Assembly (NCBI RefSeq): GCF_041227145.1
Contig: NZ_JBGFSP010000003.1
Location: forward strand, 1,488,001 to 1,552,000
DNA: 64,000 bases
Reading direction: 5' to 3'
From: Bacteroides sp. AN502(2024)
GTDB lineage: Bacteria; Bacteroidota; Bacteroidia; Bacteroidales; Bacteroidaceae
In this document: positions 55,627 to 64,000 of the stretch, in pieces
Layout of the letters: each line of letters begins with the position of its first letter
How positions within the stretch are numbered: position 1 is the stretch's first letter
Notes under the pieces: model-generated
What the model was told of the DNA's origin: nothing
The model's database searches: none
The model's input: the letters and a program-made list of their open reading frames with translations, nothing else
Position numbers and translations under genes: made by a program

Positions 55627-57777
55627 GTGGCAGTTAACAAAAAAAGCATAATGACCCGTTACTTCTTCGTTATTCTGTTGATGGCGTTGATAGGAATAGC
55701 TATTGTTGTGAAAGCAGGCATCACCATGTTTGCCGAACGACAATACTGGCAGGATGTAGCTGATCGTTTCGTAAAAGAGAATGTGACGGTGAAGCCTAAC
55801 CGTGGAAACATTATTTCTTCTGACGGTAAATTAATGGCCAGTTCTCTGCCCGAATACAGAATATATATGGACTTCATGTCCGGTGAAAAGGACGAAAAAC
55901 GCAGACGAAAAGATCAGGCACGTCGGGACTCTATCCTCAACGCCAATATGGACTCTATCTGTGTCGGACTTCATAAGATATTCCCGGATAAAACTGCGGC
56001 ACAATTCAAGGCACATCTCAAGAAAGGACGCCAGGCAAAAAGTCGCAATTATCTGATTTATCCCAAACGTATCTCCTACATACAATATAAAGAGGTTAAG
56101 AAACTACCTGTATTCTGCCTGAACCGGTATAAAGGCGGATTCAAAGAATTAGCATACAATCAACGTAAGAAACCATTCGGTTCACTGGCTGCCCGTACGC
56201 TGGGAGATGTGTATGCAGATACTGCCAAAGGAGCCAAAAATGGTATTGAGCTTGCTTTTGATACCCTCCTGAAAGGGCGGGACGGATTGACACACCGCCA
56301 GAAGGTGATGAACAAATTCCTGAACATTATCGATATACCGCCGGTTGACGGTTGCGATCTGATTACTACCATCGACGTAGGTATGCAGGATATCTGTGAG
56401 AAAGCATTAGTGGATAAGCTGAAAGAGCTGAATGCCAGTGTGGGCGTAGTAGTATTGATGGAAGTAGCTACCGGAGAAGTGAAAGCTATCGTCAACATGA
56501 TGCAGGGCAAAGACGGCGAATATTACGAAATGCGCAACAACGCCATCAGTGACATGCTTGAACCGGGGTCTACTTTCAAGACGGCATCCATTATGGTAGC
56601 TCTTGAAGACGGTAAGATCACCCCAGACTATGTGGTAGACACCGGCAACGGACAGATGCCGATGTACGGACGTGTCATGAAAGACCACAACTGGCACCGT
56701 GGAGGATATGGGAAGCTGACTGTTACAGAAATTCTAGGAGTTTCGTCCAACATTGGTACTTCTTATATTATAGATCATTTCTATGGCAGTAATCCACAGA
56801 AGTTCGTAGACGGGTTGAAACGGATGAGTATCGACCAGCCGTTACATCTGCAGATTGCGGGAGAAGGAAAGCCGAATATCCGCGGTCCGAAAGAACGCTA
56901 TTTTGCAAAGACAACTTTGCCGTGGATGAGTATCGGCTATGAGACACAGGTTCCGCCAATCAATATTCTTACGTTCTACAACGGAATAGCCAATAATGGA
57001 GTCACTGTGCGTCCGAAATTTGTTAAAGCCGCGATGAAAGATGGTGAAATCGTGAAAGAATATCCTACGGAAATTATCAATCCTAAGATTTGTTCGGATA
57101 AGACTCTGACACAGATTCGTGAAATACTCCGGAAAGTGGTCAGTGAAGGACTTGCCAAGCCTGCGGGAAGTAAACAGTTCCACGTTTCAGGTAAAACGGG
57201 AACGGCACAAATTTCACAAGGAGCAGCTGGATACAAAACGGGAAGAACAAATTATCTGGTTAGTTTCTGCGGGTATTTCCCATCAGAGGTACCTAAATAT
57301 AGTATGATTGTCTCTATCCAAAAACCGGGATTGCCGGCTTCGGGAGGTTTGATGGCAGGTAGTGTGTTCAGTAAGATTGCAGAAAGAGTGTATGCCAAAG
57401 ATCTGCGGCTACCGCTTACCAACGCAATTGACACCAATTCTGTAGTTATTCCGCATGTAAAAGCCGGAGAAATGCGCGAAGCGCAACGGGTGTTGGAAGA
57501 ACTGGGAATTAATATACAGGGTAAAATAGCCGATTCGGGAAAAGAAGTGTGGGGGAATACACACGCTGCCCCGCAGGCTGTAGTTCTTGAAAGCCGGAGC
57601 AATATGCGGAATTTTGTGCCGAGTGTAATAGGAATGGGAGCGAAAGATGCAGTATACTTGTTGGAAAGCAAAGGATTAAAAGTCAATCTGGTCGGAGTGG
57701 GCAAAGTAAAAAGCCAATCCATAGCCAACGGGAGCATCGTAAAAAAGGGGCAGACGGTGACGCTGACGCTAAATTAA
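55627..57777 (+). CDS. ftsI: Penicillin-binding protein / peptidoglycan transpeptidase FtsI
   Basis: This 716-residue class B PBP starts with a GTG at 55627 (ATG at 55651 possible). A membrane anchor (about 10-32) is followed by a PBP dimerisation domain (about 50-230) and a transpeptidase domain (about 260-600) with S315 in PGSTFKTAS, SSN in GVSSNIGTSY and KTG in VSGKTGTAQ. A C-terminal PASTA domain (about 650-716, PSVIGMGAKDAVYLLESKG) completes it. It crosslinks septal peptidoglycan with FtsW. A PASTA-bearing FtsI is usual in Bacteroidota. Confidence 0.95.
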   Translation: MAVNKKSIMTRYFFVILLMALIGIAIVVKAGITMFAERQYWQDVADRFVKENVTVKPNRGNIISSDGKLMASSLPEYRIYMDFMSGEKDEKRRRKDQARRDSILNANMDSICVGLHKIFPDKTAAQFKAHLKKGRQAKSRNYLIYPKRISYIQYKEVKKLPVFCLNRYKGGFKELAYNQRKKPFGSLAARTLGDVYADTAKGAKNGIELAFDTLLKGRDGLTHRQKVMNKFLNIIDIPPVDGCDLITTIDVGMQDICEKALVDKLKELNASVGVVVLMEVATGEVKAIVNMMQGKDGEYYEMRNNAISDMLEPGSTFKTASIMVALEDGKITPDYVVDTGNGQMPMYGRVMKDHNWHRGGYGKLTVTEILGVSSNIGTSYIIDHFYGSNPQKFVDGLKRMSIDQPLHLQIAGEGKPNIRGPKERYFAKTTLPWMSIGYETQVPPINILTFYNGIANNGVTVRPKFVKAAMKDGEIVKEYPTEIINPKICSDKTLTQIREILRKVVSEGLAKPAGSKQFHVSGKTGTAQISQGAAGYKTGRTNYLVSFCGYFPSEVPKYSMIVSIQKPGLPASGGLMAGSVFSKIAERVYAKDLRLPLTNAIDTNSVVIPHVKAGEMREAQRVLEELGINIQGKIADSGKEVWGNTHAAPQAVVLESRSNMRNFVPSVIGMGAKDAVYLLESKGLKVNLVGVGKVKSQSIANGSIVKKGQTVTLTLN

Positions 57778-57803
57778 AAATTAAAGATTAAAAATTAAAT
57801 AGA

Positions 57804-59255
57804 GTGATGTTATTAAAGGAGTTATTAAAAGCGATCCAACCGGTAGAGGTAGTCGGAGATTCAAACATAAAAATCACCGGAGTCAATATCGACTCCCGCC
57901 TAGTAGAAGCCGGGCAACTGTTCATGGCAATGCGCGGCACACAAGCCGACGGGCATGCCTACATACCTGCTGCCATAACTAAAGGAGCTATCGCTATTCT
58001 TTGCGAGGATATGCCGGAAGAGACTGTTGCGGGAATCACTTATATACAAGTAAAAGATAGTGAAGATGCGGTAGGAAAGATTGCTACTACCTTTTATGGT
58101 GACCCGACTTCCAAGATAAAATTGGTTGGCGTTACCGGAACGAACGGAAAAACAACAATCGCGACCTTATTATATAATACATTTCGCTATTTCGGATATA
58201 AGGTAGGATTGATTTCTACCGTTTGCAACTATATCGATAATGAGCCGATTCCGACAGAGCATACCACACCTGATCCCATCACATTGAACCGTTTATTGGG
58301 ACGAATGGCGGATGAAGGATGCAAATATGCTTTCATGGAAGTCAGTTCACACTCCATTGCGCAGAAACGTATCAGTGGACTAAAGTTTGCAGGAGGTATC
58401 TTTACCAATCTGACCCGCGACCATCTTGACTATCATAAAACAGTAGAGAATTATCTGAAAGCCAAGAAGAAATTCTTTGACGAACTGCCCCCAAATGCAT
58501 TCAGTCTGACCAACCTTGACGATAAGAACGGACTGGTAATGACACAGAACACACGTTCTAAAGTCTATACTTATTCATTGAGAAGTCTTTGCGACTTTAA
58601 AGGGCGGGTATTGGAGTCTCATTTTGAAGGAATGTTACTCGACTTCAATAACCATGAGTTAGCAGTTCAGTTTATCGGTAAGTTCAATGCTTCCAATTTG
58701 CTGGCAGTATTCGGTGCAGCCGTTCTGTTAGGCAAGAAAGAAGAAGAGGTACTTGTGGCCCTTAGCACGCTTCATCCGGTAGCCGGACGCTTCGATGCAG
58801 TGCGTTCACCACAGGGAATTACAGCAATTGTAGATTATGCACATACTCCGGATGCTCTCATTAATGTATTGAATGCCATACATGGAGTACTTGAAGGAAA
58901 AGGGAAAGTAATTACAGTAGTAGGTGCCGGCGGTAACCGTGACAAAGGTAAACGCCCCATCATGGCAAAGGAAGCAGCCAAAGCCAGCGACCGCGTCATC
59001 ATTACTTCAGACAACCCTCGCTTCGAAGAGCCACAAGACATCATCAACGATATGCTTACCGGACTGGATACGGAAGATATGAAGAAAACGCTCAGCATTG
59101 TCGACCGTAAAGAAGCGATTCGCACAGCTTGCATGCTAGCAGAAAAAGGCGATGTGATCCTCGTTGCCGGAAAAGGGCACGAGAATTACCAAGAGATAAA
59201 AGGAGTAAAACATCATTTTGACGATAAAGAAATACTCAAAGAAATTTTTAAATAA
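57804..59255 (+). CDS. murE: UDP-N-acetylmuramoyl-L-alanyl-D-glutamate--2,6-diaminopimelate ligase
   Basis: This 483-residue cytoplasmic Mur ligase has the P-loop [13 protein letters not shown] (about 110-122). The central domain includes [16 protein letters not shown], and the C-terminal domain includes the DNPR motif ([10 protein letters not shown]), which marks enzymes adding meso-diaminopimelate rather than lysine. It catalyses the ATP-dependent third amino-acid addition to UDP-MurNAc-peptide. murF is not in this cluster segment, as is usual in Bacteroides, where mraY follows murE. Confidence 0.96.
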   Translation: MMLLKELLKAIQPVEVVGDSNIKITGVNIDSRLVEAGQLFMAMRGTQADGHAYIPAAITKGAIAILCEDMPEETVAGITYIQVKDSEDAVGKIATTFYGDPTSKIKLVGVTGTNGKTTIATLLYNTFRYFGYKVGLISTVCNYIDNEPIPTEHTTPDPITLNRLLGRMADEGCKYAFMEVSSHSIAQKRISGLKFAGGIFTNLTRDHLDYHKTVENYLKAKKKFFDELPPNAFSLTNLDDKNGLVMTQNTRSKVYTYSLRSLCDFKGRVLESHFEGMLLDFNNHELAVQFIGKFNASNLLAVFGAAVLLGKKEEEVLVALSTLHPVAGRFDAVRSPQGITAIVDYAHTPDALINVLNAIHGVLEGKGKVITVVGAGGNRDKGKRPIMAKEAAKASDRVIITSDNPRFEEPQDIINDMLTGLDTEDMKKTLSIVDRKEAIRTACMLAEKGDVILVAGKGHENYQEIKGVKHHFDDKEILKEIFK

Positions 59256-59346
59256 TGAATAGATGATGCTAATATGCCGACTGGTTCTCCGATATTCATC
59301 CGCCAGAAACGGCATGGTAACACATCAATAAATTGCCAAGTTATTT

Positions 59347-60615
59347 ATGTTATATTATCTATTTGAATGGCTGCATAAGCTCAATTTTCCAGGAGCGGGA
59401 ATGTTCGGATATACTTCCTTCCGTGCTTTGATGGCGGTTATCCTCGCGTTACTTATTTCAAGTATCTGGGGAGATAAATTCATCAACCTACTCAAAAGGA
59501 AACAAATCACAGAAACGCAGCGTGATGCTAAAACAGACCCATTCGGTGTGAACAAAGTAGGCGTACCGAGCATGGGAGGTGTTATCATCATTGTAGCTAT
59601 CCTGATTCCTTGCCTGTTATTGGGTAAACTGCATAACATATACATGATACTGATGTTGATAACTACTGTATGGTTGGGATCGCTCGGATTCGCAGATGAC
59701 TATATCAAAATCTTCAAAAAAGACAAAGAGGGTTTACATGGCAAGTTCAAGATTATCGGTCAGGTAGGTTTAGGTTTAATTGTCGGAATGACCCTGTATC
59801 TAAGTCCGGACGTAGTAATCCGTGAGAATATCGAAGTTCATAATCCGGGACAGGAAATGGAAGTGATACACGGAACCAATGATTTGAAATCGACCCAAAC
59901 AACGATTCCTTTTTTCAAGAACAACAACCTTGACTATGCCGATTTGGTTTCTTTCATGGGTGAACATGCGCAAACAGTCGGATGGATATTGTTCGTCATT
60001 GTCACAATTATTGTCGTTACCGCCGTATCAAACGGTGCCAACCTAAATGATGGCATGGACGGAATGGCGGCCGGGAACTCGGCCATTATCGGTGCAACAC
60101 TGGGGATATTGGCATATGTATCATCACATATCGAGTTCGCAAGCTATCTGAACATCATGTATATTCCGGGATCGGAAGAACTGGTAATCTTTATCTGTGC
60201 CTTCATTGGTGCGCTGATCGGTTTCTTATGGTATAACGCTTATCCGGCACAAGTATTTATGGGAGACACTGGCAGTCTTACTATTGGCGGTATTATCGCA
60301 GTGTTTGCCATCATCATCCACAAAGAATTGCTGATACCGATTCTTTGCGGTGTATTTCTGGTAGAAAATCTGTCGGTAATCCTGCAACGGGCTTATTACA
60401 AAGCGGGAAAGCAGAAAGGTGTAAAACAACGTTTGTTCAAGCGCACACCTATTCATGACCATTTCCGTACTTCGATGAGCCTGATTGAGCCGGGTTGTAC
60501 GGTGAAATTTACCAAACCCGACCAATTGTTCCACGAATCAAAGATTACCGTCCGTTTCTGGATTGTAACAATTGTATTGGCAGCAATAACAATTATAACG
60601 CTAAAGATAAGATAG
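59347..60615 (+). CDS. mraY: Phospho-N-acetylmuramoyl-pentapeptide-transferase
   Basis: This 422-residue integral membrane enzyme with about ten membrane segments makes lipid I from UDP-MurNAc-pentapeptide and undecaprenyl phosphate. Conserved segments are PSMGGVIII, GFADDYIKI (catalytic Asp pair), NLNDGMDGMAAGNSAI and YNAYPAQVFMGDTGSL, with the HDHF box (TPIHDHFRTS) near the end. It carries the Bacteroidota-typical extra loop around 165-200. The 91-nt gap to murE holds nothing notable. Confidence 0.96.
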   Translation: MLYYLFEWLHKLNFPGAGMFGYTSFRALMAVILALLISSIWGDKFINLLKRKQITETQRDAKTDPFGVNKVGVPSMGGVIIIVAILIPCLLLGKLHNIYMILMLITTVWLGSLGFADDYIKIFKKDKEGLHGKFKIIGQVGLGLIVGMTLYLSPDVVIRENIEVHNPGQEMEVIHGTNDLKSTQTTIPFFKNNNLDYADLVSFMGEHAQTVGWILFVIVTIIVVTAVSNGANLNDGMDGMAAGNSAIIGATLGILAYVSSHIEFASYLNIMYIPGSEELVIFICAFIGALIGFLWYNAYPAQVFMGDTGSLTIGGIIAVFAIIIHKELLIPILCGVFLVENLSVILQRAYYKAGKQKGVKQRLFKRTPIHDHFRTSMSLIEPGCTVKFTKPDQLFHESKITVRFWIVTIVLAAITIITLKIR

Positions 60616-60729
60616 AACGAAGGCTTAATTAAAAATATAGAGAGTATTAACCCGATTATTAACTTTTAAAAGATGTGCGCATCTAATAGACAAATCAGTC
60701 GATTAGAAAAAAAGAGCACATTATCGTAG

Positions 60730-62064
60730 ATGAAAAGAATAGTAATTTTAGGAGCTGGCGAAAGCGGTGCAGGTGCAGCCGTACTCGCAAAAGTCAAAGG
60801 ATTTGAGACGTTTGTTTCGGACATGTCCGCCATCAAGGATAAATATAAGGAACTTCTTGACAACCATCATATTGCCTGGGAAGAAGGACACCATACAGAA
60901 GAACTCATACTGAATGCCGATGAGGTTATTAAAAGCCCCGGTATCCCGAATGACGCTCCGATCATCCTGAAACTGAAAGCTCAAGGCACGCCGATTATCT
61001 CCGAAATTGAGTTTGCCGGACGCTATACTGATGCCAAAATGATCTGTATTACAGGTTCTAACGGGAAGACAACAACGACTTCCCTGATCTATCATATTTT
61101 CAAAAGCGCAGGTCTGAACGTAGGATTGGCAGGCAACATCGGCAAAAGCCTTGCGTTGCAGGTAGCCGAGGATTACCATGACTATTATATTATCGAACTT
61201 AGCTCTTTCCAACTGGATAATATGTATAACTTCCGTGCGAACATCGCTGTATTGATGAACATCACTCCGGACCATCTTGATCGCTACGGTCATTGTATGC
61301 AGAATTACATCGATGCCAAATTCCGCATCACCCAAAACCAAACTCCGGACGATGCCTTCATCTTCTGGAATGACGACCCGATCATCAAACAGGAACTGGC
61401 GAAACATGGTCTGAAAGCCCATCTGTATCCTTTCGCCGCAGTAAAAGAAGACGGAGCCATCGCATACGTAGAAGATAACGAAGTGAAAATCACCGAACCG
61501 ATTGCCTTCAACATGGAACAGGAGGAACTGGCCCTGACAGGTCAGCATAACCTGTACAACTCTTTAGCCGCCGGTATATCGGCAAACCTTGCCGGCATCA
61601 CCAAAGAAAATATCCGAAAAGCCCTCTCTGACTTCAAGGGAGTGGAACATCGGTTGGAAAAGGTGGCACGTGTACGCGGAATTGATTTTATCAACGACTC
61701 TAAAGCCACGAATGTCAACTCCTGCTGGTATGCCCTGCAAAGCATGACTACCCAAACGGTATTGATTCTCGGTGGTAAAGATAAAGGAAACGACTATACC
61801 GAAATTGAAGACCTGATACGCAAAAAGTGTTCAGCATTGGTATATCTAGGACTCCATAACGAAAAGCTTCACGAGTTCTTCGACCGTTTCGGCCTGCCGG
61901 TAGCCGATGTGCAAACCGGCATGAAAGATGCCGTAGAAGCAGCCTACAAATTGGCAAAGAAAGGTGAAACGGTATTATTGAGTCCTTGCTGCGCTTCTTT
62001 CGACCTCTTCAAGAGCTACGAAGACCGCGGTAACCAATTTAAAGAATGTGTCCGTGCCCTTTAA
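60730..62064 (+). CDS. murD: UDP-N-acetylmuramoyl-L-alanine--D-glutamate ligase
   Basis: This 444-residue Mur ligase has an N-terminal UMP-binding Rossmann-like domain (IVILGAGESGAGAA), the P-loop ITGSNGKTTTTSL (about 112-124), the central YIIELSSFQLDNM and MNITPDHLDRY, and the C-terminal ligand-binding domain (NDSKATNVNSCWYAL, LSPCCASFDLFKSYEDRG). It adds D-glutamate to UDP-MurNAc-L-alanine. Confidence 0.96.
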   Translation: MKRIVILGAGESGAGAAVLAKVKGFETFVSDMSAIKDKYKELLDNHHIAWEEGHHTEELILNADEVIKSPGIPNDAPIILKLKAQGTPIISEIEFAGRYTDAKMICITGSNGKTTTTSLIYHIFKSAGLNVGLAGNIGKSLALQVAEDYHDYYIIELSSFQLDNMYNFRANIAVLMNITPDHLDRYGHCMQNYIDAKFRITQNQTPDDAFIFWNDDPIIKQELAKHGLKAHLYPFAAVKEDGAIAYVEDNEVKITEPIAFNMEQEELALTGQHNLYNSLAAGISANLAGITKENIRKALSDFKGVEHRLEKVARVRGIDFINDSKATNVNSCWYALQSMTTQTVLILGGKDKGNDYTEIEDLIRKKCSALVYLGLHNEKLHEFFDRFGLPVADVQTGMKDAVEAAYKLAKKGETVLLSPCCASFDLFKSYEDRGNQFKECVRAL

Positions 62065-62096
62065 TTTCTAATTATTAATCTTTAAATTTTGCAAGA

Positions 62097-63425
62097 TTGG
62101 ATTTATTAAAGAACATATTCAAAGGTGACAAGGTAATCTGGATTATCTTCCTCTGCCTCTGTCTCATCTCGATCATCGAGGTGTTTTCGGCAGCATCGAC
62201 ACTAACTTACAAAAGTGGCGATCATTGGGGACCGATTACGCAACACTCCATCATTCTGATGGTAGGAGCTGTGGTAGTCATATTTCTGCACAATGTTCCC
62301 TACAAATGGTTTCAGGTATTTCCGGTCTTTCTGTATCCGATCTCTCTGGTTCTACTGGCATTCGTTACGCTAATGGGAATAATCACGGGAGACCGTGTCA
62401 ACGGGGCAGCCCGCTGGATGACCTTTATGGGATTACAGTTCCAGCCTTCGGAATTGGCAAAGATGGCGGTGATCATTGCCGTCTCATTCATCCTGTCGAA
62501 AAAACAGGACGAATACGGAGCTAACCCGAATGCCTTCAAACATATCATGATTCTCACCGGACTGGTATTCCTGCTCATCGCACCGGAAAACCTTTCGACA
62601 GCGATGCTACTCTTCGGAGTGGTATGCATGATGATGTTTATCGGACGGGTATCTGCCAAAAAGCTATTCGGGATGTTGGGGATATTGGGCGTTGTGGGCG
62701 TTGTTGTCGTAGGTATACTGATGGCTATTCCCGCCAAAACACTGCATAACACTCCGGGACTTCACCGTTTCGAAACGTGGCAGAACCGTTTTTCCGGTTT
62801 CTTTGAGAAGGAGGAAGTACCGGCCGCTAAATTTGATATTGACAAAGACGCACAGGTGGCGCATGCACACATCGCCATTGCTACCAGCCACGTAATCGGC
62901 AAAGGTCCGGGAAACTCGGTACAGCGTGACTTTCTTAGTCAGGCATTCTCCGATTTTATCTTTGCGATTGTAATTGAAGAAATGGGATTGATAGGAGGAA
63001 TATTTGTGGTGTTCCTCTATCTATGGCTGTTGATGCGAGCCGGCCGAATCGCCCAGAAATGCGAGCGAACCTTCCCTGCCTTTCTCGTCATGGGTATCGC
63101 TCTGCTGTTGGTATCGCAGGCAATACTGAATATGATGGTCGCCGTCGGACTATTTCCCGTCACCGGACAACCCCTGCCCCTGATCAGCAAAGGAGGTACA
63201 AGTACGTTAATCAACTGCGCTTACATTGGTATGATACTAAGCGTAAGTCGATATACCGCTCATCTGGAGGAACAGAAAATGCACGATGCACAGATCCAAC
63301 TGCAAATAGAGGCGGATGCAGTCACAGACTCCGAGGCACAGACTGCAGCCGAACCGACAGCACAGATCCTGAACAGCGATGCCAAGTTTGAGGATGAGCA
63401 TGACAGCAGTAACAATGAACGGTAA
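62097..63425 (+). CDS. ftsW: Peptidoglycan polymerase FtsW
   Basis: This 442-residue SEDS-family membrane protein polymerises septal glycan with FtsI as partner. The start is a TTG at 62097 (MDLLKNIFKGDKV). About ten membrane segments follow, with SEDS motifs NGAARWMTFMGLQFQPSELAK and the late GQPLPLISKGGTS. The C-terminal about 60 residues are a hydrophilic, acidic tail. Positioned 32 nt after murD and before murG. Confidence 0.94.
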   Translation: MDLLKNIFKGDKVIWIIFLCLCLISIIEVFSAASTLTYKSGDHWGPITQHSIILMVGAVVVIFLHNVPYKWFQVFPVFLYPISLVLLAFVTLMGIITGDRVNGAARWMTFMGLQFQPSELAKMAVIIAVSFILSKKQDEYGANPNAFKHIMILTGLVFLLIAPENLSTAMLLFGVVCMMMFIGRVSAKKLFGMLGILGVVGVVVVGILMAIPAKTLHNTPGLHRFETWQNRFSGFFEKEEVPAAKFDIDKDAQVAHAHIAIATSHVIGKGPGNSVQRDFLSQAFSDFIFAIVIEEMGLIGGIFVVFLYLWLLMRAGRIAQKCERTFPAFLVMGIALLLVSQAILNMMVAVGLFPVTGQPLPLISKGGTSTLINCAYIGMILSVSRYTAHLEEQKMHDAQIQLQIEADAVTDSEAQTAAEPTAQILNSDAKFEDEHDSSNNER

Positions 63426-63453
63426 ATGCCGGGAAAGGACAGAAAAAAACAGC

Positions 63454-64000
63454 ATGATGGAACAAAAACTTAAAATTATCATCAGCGGTGGAGGAACAGG
63501 AGGACATATCTTCCCTGCCGTTTCTATCGCAAACGCTATAATAGAGCTACGCCCCGACACTGAAATCCTCTTTGTAGGCGCTGAAGGACGTATGGAGATG
63601 CAACGGGTTCCCGATGCAGGCTACCGGATTATCGGACTTCCGATAGCCGGATTCGATCGCAAATGCTTATGGAAAAATGTAGCTGTATTGATTAAACTGA
63701 TGCGCAGCCAGTGGAAAGCCCGCAAAGTAATCAAAGACTTCCGTCCACAAGTGGCGGTAGGTGTAGGCGGATATGCAAGCGGACCGACACTAAAGACTGC
63801 CGGAATGATGGGAGTACCGACATTAATCCAGGAACAAAACTCTTATGCCGGGGTTACCAATAAACTCCTGGCAAAGAAAGCTTGTAAGATTTGTGTAGCT
63901 TACGACGGAATGGAAAAGTTCTTCCCTGCCGACAAGATTATCGTGACGGGAAATCCTGTCCGCCAAAATCTGACAAAAGATAGACCGTCTAAAGAAGAAG
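63454..64000 (+). CDS. murG: UDP-GlcNAc:lipid I N-acetylglucosaminyltransferase, partial at right edge
   Basis: The frame from the ATG at 63454 (ATGATG, so 63457 is also possible) runs 182 codons to the window edge, about half of MurG. Visible motifs are ISGGGTGGHIFPA (nucleotide/lipid-binding G loop), VGVGGYASGPTLKTA and LIQEQNSYAGVTNKLL, all in the N-terminal GT28 domain. It converts lipid I to lipid II on the inner face of the membrane. The C-terminal UDP-GlcNAc-binding domain lies beyond 64000. Genes for murC and ftsQAZ would be expected next. Confidence 0.95.
   Translation, partial: MMEQKLKIIISGGGTGGHIFPAVSIANAIIELRPDTEILFVGAEGRMEMQRVPDAGYRIIGLPIAGFDRKCLWKNVAVLIKLMRSQWKARKVIKDFRPQVAVGVGGYASGPTLKTAGMMGVPTLIQEQNSYAGVTNKLLAKKACKICVAYDGMEKFFPADKIIVTGNPVRQNLTKDRPSKEE

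Noticed and set aside
60748..61548. 266-codon open frame on the minus strand inside murD
   Set aside because: Antisense shadow of a conserved Mur ligase.

Overview
The window comes from a Bacteroides chromosome, most likely the B. thetaiotaomicron/ovatus group. The evidence is the SusC/SusD operons, a hybrid two-component regulator (HTCS), serine-type sulfatases, -7 boxes of the Bacteroides form TAnnTTTG, a glycine-lipid acyltransferase pair and a Bacteroidota-type division/cell-wall (dcw) cluster. No tRNA, rRNA or CRISPR was seen.

Layout. (1) 1-2155: the end of an integrated mobile element with two tandem tyrosine recombinases; it abuts and appears to truncate a DUF6377-like gene (2156-2509). 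(2) 2853-41152: a large sulfated-glycan utilisation region. It holds a GH2 enzyme, four sulfatases (-), an MG2-type surface protein (+), a first PUL (glutaminase-like enzyme, TIG/NHL lipoprotein, SusC, SusD, DUF1735-type lipoprotein, all -), a tyrosine recombinase (+), a second PUL (SusC, SusD, SusC, SusD, lipoprotein, all +) and two more sulfatases. (3) 41246-45262: the HTCS regulator. (4) 45284-53448: housekeeping genes (envC-like, DUF4292, TPR, dut, dgt, glsB/glsA-like acyltransferases, an ECF-type sigma factor). (5) 53779-64000: the start of the dcw cluster from mraZ to a partial murG.

The most interesting object is a candidate DNA-inversion switch. The last 614 bp of the glutaminase-like gene (21490-22103, minus strand) recurs as an inverted copy at 26792-27405, directly upstream of the second PUL. 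The copies are identical over 499 bp and differ only by five synonymous changes in the outer 115 bp. Between them lie 4688 bp that carry the promoter and 5' three quarters of the glutaminase-like gene plus a recombinase gene with a complete catalytic set. Inverting this segment would rebuild the same enzyme on the other side and would transfer transcription from the one-SusC/D operon to the two-SusC/D operon.

Six promoters in the region share one architecture: a TCCTTTATTGA-like element whose ATTG starts exactly 39 nt upstream of the -7 box. They serve GH2, both sulfatase operons, the MG2 protein, the glutaminase-like gene and, less perfectly, the recombinase. This suggests one activator, plausibly the HTCS, controls the whole region and perhaps the switch itself. 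The regulon and the switching are inferences from sequence; the repeats, spacings and gene order are read directly.
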